From G965203045 sp965203045 (GTDB lineage: Bacteria > Pseudomonadota > Gammaproteobacteria > PS1 > Pseudothioglobaceae), in assembly GCA_965203045.1 (NCBI GenBank), contig OZ241850.1, positions 1,178,001-1,242,000 on the forward strand: a stretch of 64,000 bases of DNA. Reading direction: 5' to 3'. The notes under the pieces were generated by a model. That model worked only from the letters and a program-made list of their open reading frames with translations. It was not told where the DNA came from and did no database searches. Below are positions 46,501 through 53,308 of this stretch, piece after piece. A program made the translations under genes and the position numbers. Numbering within the stretch: position 1 is the stretch's first letter; each line of letters opens with the position of its first letter.

Positions 46501-49187
46501 TAGGTGAGGCTATAATTACCGCAACCAGAGATGGTGGCAGAAACTACCTTAACACCAGCGCTACTCACTCAATAATAGTTGAAAGAGCTGACCAAGCTAA
46601 TTTTGTAATTAGCGGCAGCTCAACCTTAGCAAATGCTCAAACCAGTTTTGCAACCGCAACTGGTGGTAGTGGCACAGGGGCTATTATTTTTAGTTCCAGC
46701 AACCCAGATATTGCAACTATTACCCAAGACGGTATGATTACCGCGCAAAGCCTAGGCACCACCACTATTAGCGCTACTAAAAGTGGTGGGGATAACTATC
46801 ATGATATTAGTGATAATTATCTACTAACTATTACCAATACCACCCCTACTGTTACAAACCTTATACCAAACCAAATCGCCTCACTAGGAAACTTATTTAC
46901 TTTCCCTATCCCAGCTAATACATTTAATGATGTCAACGGCGACACCTTAACTATCAGTGTTTCTACCTTACCAGATGGTCTAATGTTTGATAGAACTAAT
47001 ACCAGCATAACTGGTACTCCAGCAACAGTAGGAGTTTCAGATATAACTGTCACCGCTGATGATGGTAATGGGGCTATGGTTAGCACTAGCTTTAGCTTAA
47101 CAGTTAGTGGTGACTTTATTATTGTTGGTAGTAATTTAAGAAACGTTGTCTATGGCGCTGCTAGCCAAAACATCATAGCCCAAGGCGGGGCTAGTCCAAC
47201 TGGGGCAATAACTTTTAGCTCCAGCACTCCAAGTATTGCTAACTTTGATGATGCAAACATAGGCGTACTAGCTATATTAAGCGCTGGGACTGCAATTATA
47301 ACTGCTACTAGAGATGGGACGGGCGAACAAGCAAGTGTTAGCTTTATTGTTAGTCCAAGGACCATCACCCCAACTTTTGCTAGTTCATCGACCTTTATTT
47401 ATGATACTAGCATAAGAACTGTGCTCGTAACTATTACCAGTGGCATAATAGAGGGCGATGATATTAGCTTTACCATAAGCGGGGTAACAACTGCAACTGA
47501 GGCTGGCAACTATAATATAGACCTAACGCTAATAGGAGCTGCTAGCTCTAACTATCGTTTAAACGTAGATACTCTTAGCTGGTCAATCATAAGAGCAGAC
47601 CAAAGCGCATTTAGTTTAGGGGCTGATACAACTATAATATTTGGTGAAGGCTTAAGTCGCCCAGCAACAGGCGTTTCTGCTACTGTTGCCAGTATTTATG
47701 GCTCGTCTGACCCAGACGTTGCAACGGTAACAGCAAGTGGCGATATTACAACCACTGGTGTTGGCAGCACTATCATTAGCGCCACCAACACTGGTGATAA
47801 TAACTACAACTCTGCAGCTGATAGCTATACACTAAATGTTGCTCCACTAACACTAACTATTGCCATCGGTAGCACTACCACTATTTATAGCGGTGCTACT
47901 ATTGCAGTAACTACCACTATTACCAATCTTGTTAGTGGGCACCAGCAGGTAAGCCTCACCATAAATGGCGACCAAACAGCAACCAATGCTGGTGATTACT
48001 CTTTTGATATTAGCGCCATTGAAGGCAGTGATAGTCCTAACTATATACTAATCCCAATAACTATTAGCTGGGTAGTAGCCCCAGCTCGGCAATCCGAACT
48101 AGATATTACCAGCAATGCCACCAGACTCATGGTAGGACAAACAACAACCGCAACTGCTACTAACAACCAACCACAAGGCACACTGATAATCACCTCTAGT
48201 GAAGCTGGTATTGCCACAATTAACGGTAGCACCATAACCGCTACTAATGTTGGCATAACTACTATCACCATTACCAAACAAGTGGCTAACCACAACAACA
48301 TCAGCGCCAGTTATCAACTAGTAGTTATCCAAAATACCACAACCCCTATTGATGCTGGTGATAACAGGACTGCCACCTATGCCCCTAGTGGCGCTTTAAG
48401 CGCTCAGGTGCCAATTAATATCCGAGGCAGAGTAATTAGCTATGCCGTAGACCCAATGGATAGTGATGTTGCAACAATTAACATAAATACCGGCGCTATC
48501 ACTATTACAAATGCTGGCACAGTCAGCATCGTAGTAAGCGCTGCTGCAACTACTAATTATGCCTCATCAACCGATAGCTATCTACTAACTATTAACCAAG
48601 CAAACCAAGGCACATTTACTATCACTACTAGTGCTACCTTAATATTTGGCGCAACGAGTGCTATTGTGGTAGTAGACCCAGGTAGTGGTGAGGGGACCAT
48701 TAGCTATGCTGCTAGCCCAAGTGGTATTATCACTATTGATGTAAACGGTATTATTAGCGCAATCGGTGTAGGTGAGGCTACTATTACCGCAACCAAAGCA
48801 GGGGGTAGAAATTACAATGATATTAGTACTAGTGCTTCACTAGAGGTAGTTACTGACTTTAATTTAGATATTGACGGTGATAGCAACAGGCTAACTACCA
48901 CTGATGGTATTTTAATTATCAGATTTTTAACAGGTTCTACTGATACCATAGATACCACTGATGCAACTACAACTGATGCACAAAGGAATGCCCAACAAAT
49001 ACTTAAATTTTTACAAAGGGGTTATGATAGTTTAGATATTGATGGTAATGGTGCAATAGAAGCAAACAGCGATGGTATGCTAATTATGCGCTACCTAGCA
49101 GACCAAGAAAATCTTAACACCACAGGTATCCCCACAAGCGTAGGTGTAGCTACAATTACTTTTAACCTGCAAAACATATATGAATAA
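37512..49187 (+). CDS. Giant secreted protein 3: four C-type-lectin-like domains, Ig-like stalk, dockerin-like C-terminus
   Basis: This is the intact paralogue of giant 1, 3,891 residues from the ATG at 37512. The signal peptide is MFHKPLIILSFLISIA then AFSQA. A TTG at 37485 is in frame but lies only five bases beyond the -10 box. Unit architecture is as in giant 1. Lectin-like domains are at 37992-38396, 40107-40518, 42261-42662 and 44382-44770, with motifs EPN, EPN, EPN and QPN. After the third lectin unit the protein enters the BIG2/MBG stalk block, then switches at about 43690-43720 back into a lectin unit before the stalk block starts again near 45345. A lectin unit has therefore been inserted by recombination. 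The protein ends with two dockerin-type loops (DIDGDSNRL, DIDGNGAIEAN). It is likely secreted and glycan-binding; no anchor or transporter is apparent. Confidence 0.87.
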   Translation: MFHKPLIILSFLISIAAFSQANSTFVLATNTITLIKNSPNTIRHIVDITNIIADNGLISQQAEFIIIRDGDNIFATNPEPVVSFTNNSIQTSETLVDIPLTAALYLTIAPDAIGSASLVITLDKAADGQDSSQTLIVNVQDSSNTAPIISIANSRIAIFSVFGGHAYALISNNHGNYNNLFNVFDAEGGYLARVESAAELAHIRGLLPPGGRFFLGANDIQREGDWVYTNDDVQFGVDRNSGDGGFAVYPGFLNVFEFGTGFEPNNFGGGEDCLEVQVGDINDTDCRSSFGGVFELPSGLPAATNLARVIPFGATSTAIIAILSGFDLDGDETVWSATDSGAGGSIVITTNTTSATATISYQPAPDFHGNITLTISLNEVGRTDRRTSVVAMINVPSLFPSLVTPTAQVLSFGRPVSLTIINNGEAPSTFSITPALPASLSINLVSGNFIISGTPIIAQQDITYTLSASNAAGTGTTSFAIGINVAPLMIVEGDITATYGDSISLTTSIPGSTWTSSAPAIASIDPNTGLVTTTGSGRAIITASNDFIRGAGGNGEASITLIVTAREITATIGDISFIFDNTTRTVATTLNNILASDADDITLIINGTSAAIDVGTYTFIIGIGGSASPNYIISPTTITWTISRGQQTDFIFVPPRSIPLTPTLDLSAFIIGALNTADVIYTIGAGSGSASISNSILSPISVGSISISAISPGGTNYLETSITADINIVGTLPFTLAAYSIVLSKNSPNTIRHIVAITDIITDNGTASQQAIFSIARVGDIFTKNPQPVISFATNSIQTSTSLTATPTSAELYFSIAADTIGSAEMVITLDRTDGQDSSQTLVVTVKDSNQAPVISATNNLEVISVFGGHLYGVISSGSYNALLNDFDAEGGYLVRVESAAERDHIRALFPSSNNRFYLGANDIASEGDWVYTNDGTQFGIDTSLVAGGFVVYPGFLNIFEFGNPSEPNNGDGSGGGEDCLEARSNDVICSEGGPASGAVFEFPSGLPATANLGAVDIPFGATLAVNIANLLGFDLDGDDVVWSATDSGAGGSFATGGLNPANPVSIIDIAYQPAPDFFGTNTLTIYLNEVGRTDGASAVIIISVPNPIPTSLVTPSAQALSVGEPVSLTIVNNGEAPLSNFSITPALPASLAISIVGSNIVINGVPSAAQQSTTYTLSVSSVGGTDTISFDIGISLESLSIIEGDITTTYGDNPSFSTNIAGSTWASSDATVASIDPNTGVVSTTGVGRAIITASNDVIRDAGVNGEASVTLIVTAREITATIGDISFIFDNTTRTIAVSLNNAVESDINSGAITLSISGDNAALNTGTYTFTTSVSGSASPNYIFSPTTITWTINQAEQSSFAFTLPSFILSTSNLDLSASTTGASSTADVIYTISSGSGSASISNSILSPIGVGSISISAISPEDASYLRASAVAVIHIIDALPPAFTLATTSITLIKNAPNTIRHIINITGLTADISGIDQQATFSVASSGDNIFTTEPMTVVSFATNSIQTSALLTNVSATAALYFSIIPNRMGSASLVISLDKANGQDNSQTLVVTVQDSDTAPIISIADNRLVRFSVFGGHLYLVGEESTYQQLLNDFNAEGGYLARVESGAELGHIRTSHLDKGDRFYLGANDIASEGDWVYTNNGVQFGVDTNSGAGGFVAYPGFFNIFGFESNNEPNNFNGNEDCLEVRDSNILDLGCGLFFSGVFEFPNGFPATTNLGTVNIPFGTISPFRIATFIGFDLDGDNIVWSATDSSAGGNVSIDTRSMSATATISYRPALNFQGDTTLTINLNEVDRTDRASAVVRIRVLNPFPRLVTPTAQVLSAGEPVLLTIINNGEAPATFNITPTLPVSLSINEVGGNIVISGTPIIAQQSTTYTLSTSNAVGTNTISFVISINIDPLSIVGGDITAIYGDDAISITSQGGDPIQPVTWTSSIPTVATIDENSGVVTIIDIGTTTVTASRGSSQASISLLVNPRQLGLSVGTTDTLVFNNTSQTIAVSLTNAVESDINSGAITLTISGDQTAINAGSYQFSVSISGSASPNYIFAPTTITWTIDQAEQSSFAFNPPNSIPPIQTLDLSAFITGASSTADVIYTISLDSGSASINNSTLTAISVGSISISAISPEDTNYLEASITADINIVDISPFTLATSSIILSKNSPNTTRHIVAITDIVADNVIINQQATFSITRAGDDIFTFSPEPVVSFATNSIQTSASLNATPTSASLYFSIAADTIGSASLIIILDKANGQDSSKTLTITVQDSNTIPIISIADSRITNFSVFGGHAYAAIGDDNYNNLLNAFDAEGGYLARIESGTELLHIRGLFPGNEDRFYLGANDIASEGDWVYTNDGVQFGVDTNPEAGGFVVYPGFFNIFAFGVSTQPNNFSNADCLNLMSDDIDCNSLLGGVFEFSNGFPATTNLGRVNIPFGTTSSTIIANLLGFDLDGDETVWSATDSGAGGNIDIIGITSSIADISYQLAPDFHGNITLTINLNEVGLTNGASAVVMINVVNPTPALVAPSAQVLLAGEPVELTIVNNGGVPTTFDITPTLPASLSINVVGNIVISGTPIIAQQSTTYTLSTSNMAGTNTISFVISVNVEPLSIVGGDITANYGDDAISITSQGGNPIQPITWASSTPTVATIDENSGVVTIINIGTTTITASRGSSQASISLLVNPRQLGLSVGPTDTLVFNNTSQTIAVSLTNAVEDDINSGAISLTISGDQTAINAGNYQFSVSISGSASPNYIFAPTTISWVVAPAEQSELNITGNATRLMVGQTTIATATNDQPQGTLTIISSEAGIATINASTITAINVGITTITISKQVANHNNTSASYQLVVIQNTITAIDAGDDRTATYVPSGALSAQVPTNTRGRVISYAINPIDSDVVTIDSNSGVVTIINVGTVNIIASAATTTNYAASTDSYLLTINQAIQGTFTITASDTLTFGTTSAIVIVDPGSGEGTITYAASPSGIIIIDTNGIISTTGVGEAIITATRDGGRNYLNTSATHSIIVERADQANFVISGSSTLANAQTSFATATGGSGTGAIIFSSSNPDIATITQDGMITAQSLGTTTISATKSGGDNYHDISDNYLLTITNTTPTVTNLIPNQIASLGNLFTFPIPANTFNDVNGDTLTISVSTLPDGLMFDRTNTSITGTPATVGVSDITVTADDGNGAMVSTSFSLTVSGDFIIVGSNLRNVVYGAASQNIIAQGGASPTGAITFSSSTPSIANFDDANIGVLAILSAGTAIITATRDGTGEQASVSFIVSPRTITPTFASSSTFIYDTSIRTVLVTITSGIIEGDDISFTISGVTTATEAGNYNIDLTLIGAASSNYRLNVDTLSWSIIRADQSAFSLGADTTIIFGEGLSRPATGVSATVASIYGSSDPDVATVTASGDITTTGVGSTIISATNTGDNNYNSAADSYTLNVAPLTLTIAIGSTTTIYSGATIAVTTTITNLVSGHQQVSLTINGDQTATNAGDYSFDISAIEGSDSPNYILIPITISWVVAPARQSELDITSNATRLMVGQTTTATATNNQPQGTLIITSSEAGIATINGSTITATNVGITTITITKQVANHNNISASYQLVVIQNTTTPIDAGDNRTATYAPSGALSAQVPINIRGRVISYAVDPMDSDVATININTGAITITNAGTVSIVVSAAATTNYASSTDSYLLTINQANQGTFTITTSATLIFGATSAIVVVDPGSGEGTISYAASPSGIITIDVNGIISAIGVGEATITATKAGGRNYNDISTSASLEVVTDFNLDIDGDSNRLTTTDGILIIRFLTGSTDTIDTTDATTTDAQRNAQQILKFLQRGYDSLDIDGNGAIEANSDGMLIMRYLADQENLNTTGIPTSVGVATITFNLQNIYE
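37992..44770 (+). repeat. Four C-type-lectin-like domain repeats in giant 3
   Basis: Copies 1 to 4 read FEPNNFGGGEDC, SEPNNGDGSGGGEDC, NEPNNFNGNEDC and TQPNNFSNADC at the predicted calcium and sugar site, each followed by a second cysteine 9-13 residues later. Copy 1 is nearly identical to copy 1 of giant 1, including a G8 run. The framework (GGYLARVES, FYLGANDIASEGDW, GGFVVYPGF) is constant, while the loops around the E/Q-P-N motif vary in length and sequence. Confidence 0.75.
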
Positions 49188-49387
49188 ATTTAGCTAATGC
49201 TTTTGCTAGTAAAATTCAAAAGGTTTTGTATAAAACAGTTTATACCAACTTGTTAAATAGTAACATGGATAAGTTATAAGGTTTTGCGGGATAATTGGAT
49301 AAATTGGGATTGTTATTTGTAATTAAATTACACTATAAATTACCCAACACCTCATAGTCATCAACACTACATTATAATAAAAACCAA

Positions 49388-49416
49388 TTTAATTTATCTC
49401 GCACTAGCTATATAAT
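49388..49416 (+). promoter_or_regulatory. Orphan third copy of the giant-gene promoter and leader
   Basis: The 257-base gap 49188-49444 after giant 3 holds no gene. It starts with AATTTAGCTAATGCTTTTG, matching the first bases after giant 2 (AATTTAGCTAATGTTTTTG). It ends with AATTTATCTCGCACTAGCTATATAATG, a degenerate copy of the giant 3 promoter text, with TATAAT at 49411-49416. No giant gene follows. A short frame from ATG 49415 (MISLLNSIDVLFF) stops after 15 codons inside the end of cysS. This is probably the relic of a lost or never-completed cassette. Confidence 0.5.
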
Positions 49417-49444
49417 GATCTCGCTTTTAAATAGTATAGATGTA

Positions 49445-50839
49445 TTATTTTTTACGCCATGAAGTACCATTTTTATTATCTTCTAAAATAATGCCAACTC
49501 TGGCTAATTCTGTACGTATTTTATCGGCATAGACAAAATTTTGTTCAGTTCTTGCTTGATTACGTTCATTAATTTTTTCTTCAATTTCTTCGGCGCTTAA
49601 CTCTGTATTAGCGGTGAAAAAATTATCATTTGAAAGTATACCTAAGTGAGCGCCTAGATTTTTCAGCAGGATCGCTAAACTAATGGCGATATTGGAACTT
49701 TTTGTTTTCAGAATATTGATATTTCTACTAATTTCAAATAGCACCGTTAGCGCGATTGGAGTATTAAAATCATCGTCTAGTGCATTGAAAAAACGGCTAG
49801 AAAATTGGTATTTGATATCAACTTTGCTAGTATTAAAAGCAGATTGATTACTGAGGTTAACGGTATTTAAGGCGGTATATAGGCGGGTAAGAGCAGTTTT
49901 GGCGCTGTTTAGATTGTCATTACTGTAATTTAGCGGTGAGCGATAATGACTACTTAAAATAAAATAACGCAATACCTCGCCGTTATATTGCTTTAGCGCC
50001 TCTCTAATAGTAGTAAAATTGCCTAGTGATTTGGACATTTTGGTATCATCAGTATTTACAAAGCCTACATGCATCCACACATTAACAAACTTTTTGTTAT
50101 ATACACCTTCTGCTTGAGCAATTTCATTTTCATGATGAGGAAATACTAAGTCAGCACCACCGCCGTGGATATCAAATTGCTCAGATAAATAATGACACGC
50201 CATTGCCGAGCATTCTAAATGCCAACCGGGGCGACCTGAGCCAAAAGGCGATTGCCAATGGGGCGTATTATTAGCTTTATTTGCCTTCCAGAGCACAAAA
50301 TCTAGAGGGTCTTTTTTATCCTCTCCAACTTCTACTCGAGCACCGCTTTGCAAATCGTTTAAGTTTTTGTGAGATAGTTTGCCATAATTTTTAAAATGAC
50401 GCACCGCATAATAAATATCACCATTATCTGCTTGATACGCTAAACCATTATCTAGCAGTTTTTGTATCATTGCAAGCATTTGGGGCAAGTGTTTGGTAGC
50501 TCTGGGTTCAATATCAGGCTTTATGTTAAGTAGGGCGGCTTCATCTGTGTGCATTGCTTCTATAAAGCGAGTGGTTAGAGTGCTAATATCTTCTTTATTT
50601 TTAATAGCTTGATTGATAATTTTGTCATCAATATCGGTAATATTACGCACATAATTAACTTGAGAGAAATGCCGTCTTAGTTGTCTAACAATCATATCAA
50701 ATACTACCATTACCCGCGCATGCCCAATATGACAATAGTCATAAACTGTCATTCCACAAACATAGATACTAACTTTATTGGCAACAATAGGCTTAAAAAT
50801 TTGCTTTTTTTTATTAAGGGTATTGTAAATTTTAAGCAT
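49445..50839 (-). CDS. cysS: Cysteinyl-tRNA synthetase
   Basis: This class I synthetase charges tRNA-Cys. The 464-residue protein has the first zinc ligand in YVCGMTVYD (Cys28) and the HIGH motif at residues 37-40. The other zinc ligands lie in WHLECSAMA and FPHHENEIAQ, and KMSKSLGNF is the second ATP signature. The helical anticodon-binding region includes FNALDDDFNTPIAL. It ends with GTSWRKK, close to the usual GTxWR terminus. It starts one base after leuB ends, so the two are probably co-transcribed. Confidence 0.97.
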   Translation of the reverse strand: MLKIYNTLNKKKQIFKPIVANKVSIYVCGMTVYDYCHIGHARVMVVFDMIVRQLRRHFSQVNYVRNITDIDDKIINQAIKNKEDISTLTTRFIEAMHTDEAALLNIKPDIEPRATKHLPQMLAMIQKLLDNGLAYQADNGDIYYAVRHFKNYGKLSHKNLNDLQSGARVEVGEDKKDPLDFVLWKANKANNTPHWQSPFGSGRPGWHLECSAMACHYLSEQFDIHGGGADLVFPHHENEIAQAEGVYNKKFVNVWMHVGFVNTDDTKMSKSLGNFTTIREALKQYNGEVLRYFILSSHYRSPLNYSNDNLNSAKTALTRLYTALNTVNLSNQSAFNTSKVDIKYQFSSRFFNALDDDFNTPIALTVLFEISRNINILKTKSSNIAISLAILLKNLGAHLGILSNDNFFTANTELSAEEIEEKINERNQARTEQNFVYADKIRTELARVGIILEDNKNGTSWRKK

Positions 50840-50840
50840 A

Positions 50841-51920
50841 TTACTTGTTTGCTAGTAATGCCGCAACAACCGCATCTCCCATAGTTTCGGTGCCGATGAT
50901 GTTATCACTATCACTGGCAATGTCAGCAGTTCTAAGACCTAAATCAAGTACGTTGCTAATGGCTTGTTCTATTTTGTAGCTTAGTTTTGGCTTATTTAAC
51001 GTATAACGTAGCATCATTGCCACTGATAAAATAGTTGCTAGTGGGTTTGCTTTATCAAGTCCGGCAATGTCGGGAGCGCTACCGTGAATAGGTTCATACA
51101 TACCAAAGCCGGTCTCGTTAAGCGATGCTGACGGCAGCATACCGATTGAACCTGTTAGCATAGCGGCGCAATCAGACAAAATATCGCCGAATAAATTGCT
51201 GGTAACGATAACATCAAATTGCTTTGGTGCGCATACTAGCTGCATAGCAGCATTATCAATGTACATATTTGAGAATTGCACATCTGGATAATTTTTAGCC
51301 ATTTTTTTCATTACTAAGCGCCATAATTCACTAACTTCAAGAACATTTGCCTTGTCTATTGAACAAATTTTTTTATTACGCTTTTGGGCTATGGTAAAGG
51401 CAATTTTTGCGATACGTTTAATTTCTTCTTCATCATAAGTAGCAGTATTAAAGCCAATTTTTTTCCCGTTTTTATTAGTAATACCACGTGGTTTGCCAAA
51501 ATAAATACCACCGGTTAATTCGCGCACAATCATCATATCTAAGCCTGAAACCACCTCAGGCTTGAGTGTTGAAGCAGCAGCTAGTTGTGGATACAGAATT
51601 GCTGGGCGCAAATTAGCAAATAAATTTAAAGCGCTACGAATACCTAATAAACCTTGCTCTGGGCGTAAATCTCTAGGTAAAGATTCCCATTTATGACCAC
51701 CAACCGCGCCTAATAAAATAGCATCGGATTTTTGCGCTTGTTTTATAGTTTGCTTTGGTAGAGGATGTCCGATTTTATCATAAGCATCGCCACCAATTAA
51801 GCCTTGAGTTAGACGTGCATTTAAGTCAAACTCAGTATTTAAGCATTGTAGCACTTTTAGTGCTTGAGAGCTAATTTCTTGCCCAATACCATCACCGGGT
51901 AGCACTAAAATATTTATCAT
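50841..51920 (-). CDS. leuB: 3-Isopropylmalate dehydrogenase
   Basis: LeuB oxidises and decarboxylates 3-isopropylmalate to 2-ketoisocaproate in leucine synthesis, using NAD. The 359-residue protein begins INILVLPGDGIGQEI. It contains VRELTGGIYFGKPRG, DKANVLEVSELWR, the metal-binding NLFGDILSDCAAMLTGSIGMLPSA, here cited as NLFGDILSD and GSIGMLPSA, and EPIHGSAPDIAG. These are the full set of family motifs. The other leucine genes (leuA, leuC, leuD) are not adjacent, which is unusual compared with an intact leu operon. Confidence 0.96.
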   Translation of the reverse strand: MINILVLPGDGIGQEISSQALKVLQCLNTEFDLNARLTQGLIGGDAYDKIGHPLPKQTIKQAQKSDAILLGAVGGHKWESLPRDLRPEQGLLGIRSALNLFANLRPAILYPQLAAASTLKPEVVSGLDMMIVRELTGGIYFGKPRGITNKNGKKIGFNTATYDEEEIKRIAKIAFTIAQKRNKKICSIDKANVLEVSELWRLVMKKMAKNYPDVQFSNMYIDNAAMQLVCAPKQFDVIVTSNLFGDILSDCAAMLTGSIGMLPSASLNETGFGMYEPIHGSAPDIAGLDKANPLATILSVAMMLRYTLNKPKLSYKIEQAISNVLDLGLRTADIASDSDNIIGTETMGDAVVAALLANK

Positions 51921-51963
51921 TTTTAATTGATTATTTTTTGCTACAAAATCTCTGATAGCAAAA

Positions 51964-52128
51964 TTAGATCTCTACCATATCAAATTGATATTTATCGGCT
52001 CCGCAGTCAGGACAAGCCCAATCACTAGGTACATCCTCCCATTTGGTCCCAGGCGCAATTCCGCTATCAGGATCACCCAGAGTTTCATCATAAATCCAGT
52101 CGCAAACTTGGCATCTATATCTTTTCAT
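51964..52128 (-). CDS. Rubredoxin
   Basis: This small gene encodes 54 residues starting MKRYRCQVCDWIYDE. It has the two iron-binding pairs CQVC (Cys6, Cys9) and CPDC (Cys39, Cys42), and the conserved aromatic core GDPDSGIAPGTKWEDVP then SDWACPDCG. It binds one Fe(Cys)4 centre and carries single electrons in the cytoplasm. It lies 14 bases downstream of the peroxiredoxin gene on the same strand, so it may supply electrons to peroxide reduction. That link is inferred from position. Confidence 0.93.
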   Translation of the reverse strand: MKRYRCQVCDWIYDETLGDPDSGIAPGTKWEDVPSDWACPDCGADKYQFDMVEI

Positions 52129-52142
52129 TATTGTTATGGTGT

Positions 52143-52754
52143 TTATAAATTACTTGCATTTTTAACTAAGTAGTCAGCAGTGCCTTTTGAGGTATCTTTT
52201 ATGCCTTGTTTACCTTTTTCCCAACCGGCAGGGCAAACATCGCCATGAGTTGTGTGAAAATCTAGTGCATCTATCATTCTTAGCATTTCATCTACATTAC
52301 GACCGAGTTGTAAGTCATTAATAACTTGATGGCGCACAATAAAGTTTTCATCAATCAAAAATGAACTCCTAAGCGCAATACCCGCAGGATGGGCAATACC
52401 GTAAGACTCCATAATAGCATGATTAATATCAGCTACTAAGGGAAAATCCACAGCGCCTATACCACAATCTCTATAAGAGGCATTACGCCAAGCATTATGG
52501 GTAAATTGTGAGTCGATTGATATGCCAACTACCTGAACACCTTTTTTATTAAACTCTGCCATACGGTTATTATGTGCTAATACTTCTGAAGGACAAACAG
52601 AACTAAAATCTAGCGGATAGAAAAAGAGGACAATTTTTCCTCCTTTGTATTTAGATAAGGTAAAACTATTATCAATTTTTCCATTAGCCAGAACCGCAGT
52701 TGCTGTGAAATCAGGGGCTTGTTGGGCGACTAAAACACTCATTACTTTCTCCAA
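52143..52754 (-). CDS. Typical 2-Cys peroxiredoxin (AhpC/Prx1 family)
   Basis: The enzyme reduces hydrogen peroxide and organic peroxides. The 203-residue protein has the thioredoxin-like fold with VLFFYPLDFSSVCPSE holding the peroxidatic cysteine, and a resolving cysteine in the C-terminal GDVCPAGWEKG. It also has the GIS(I)DSQFTHNAW and DYGI-like regions of the Prx1 subgroup. The usual FTFVCPTE is FSSVCPSE here, a mild variant. A dedicated AhpF is not present; the adjacent rubredoxin is a candidate partner. It is probably the first intact gene of a prx-rubredoxin-leuB-cysS run. Confidence 0.93.
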   Translation of the reverse strand: MEKVMSVLVAQQAPDFTATAVLANGKIDNSFTLSKYKGGKIVLFFYPLDFSSVCPSEVLAHNNRMAEFNKKGVQVVGISIDSQFTHNAWRNASYRDCGIGAVDFPLVADINHAIMESYGIAHPAGIALRSSFLIDENFIVRHQVINDLQLGRNVDEMLRMIDALDFHTTHGDVCPAGWEKGKQGIKDTSKGTADYLVKNASNL

Positions 52755-52811
52755 TTAAAATCAGTCAATTATACCTCTATTCTTGTGCTTTGACCTCCAA
52801 ATATGTTTTAT

Positions 52812-53269
52812 TTATATTGTTGCTAGCCAAACTTTACCTTCGCCTTGGGCGATCTGTTCAATCATTGTTGGATGGCTATAGGTTTTCATATTGGGATAGG
52901 CTTCTATAAATGCCATATTCGCTAGCCAGTGGTCGCCGTGTAAGTGGGTATTAAATGCTGCTAAAATAGGCTGATTACTAATATATTTGCTTTGAGCCAA
53001 GATTTGTTCGTCAACAAGCTTGATAGAACCGGGGTCAATAATGACCATTCCATTTTTACTTAACAATAGTTGAATTGTTGATAAAGCCTTTATTGTGTTC
53101 AGAAGGCGACTCAATTGGACCTTGGATAACAAAAACTTGATTATTAAGTTGTTCAAAACTATAATACTTATCACCCAGATACTAACCTTTGGGTGTTATA
53201 TTTTGTTGTCCATTTAAAGATGATAAATGCGATAATGAATACTGCAATAAACACAAGCCATTTTTTCAT
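52812..53269 (-). pseudogene. Degraded metallo-beta-lactamase-fold hydrolase
   Basis: The original start is the ATG at 53267-53269, giving a signal-anchor (MKKWLVFIAVFIIAFIIFKW). The frame breaks after NTQRLVSG. The next frame continues DKYYSFEQLNNQVFVIQG and then breaks near a stop at about 53060. The third frame resumes SKNGMVIIDPGS and reaches the zinc motif NTHLHGDHWLAN, then stops after KVWLATI, far short of a complete fold. There are therefore two frameshifts and a C-terminal truncation. The intact ancestor would be a periplasmic MBL-fold protein. Decay is recent, because every segment is still readable. Confidence 0.8.
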
Positions 53270-53308
53270 AATAATTAATCTTAAAATATAAATTATTGCC
53301 ATTATAGT

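Noticed and set aside
11936..48317. Dozens of 60 to 230 codon open frames on the minus strand and in the other plus frames across the giant genes
   Set aside because: They recur at the same module positions, lack ribosome-binding sites and mirror the biased Ile/Thr/Ser/Ala codons of the real genes. They are shadow frames.
11880..49187. RTX-type calcium-binding toxins
   Set aside because: There are no GGxGxDxxx nonapeptide arrays, and the proteins have N-terminal signal peptides, unlike RTX substrates.
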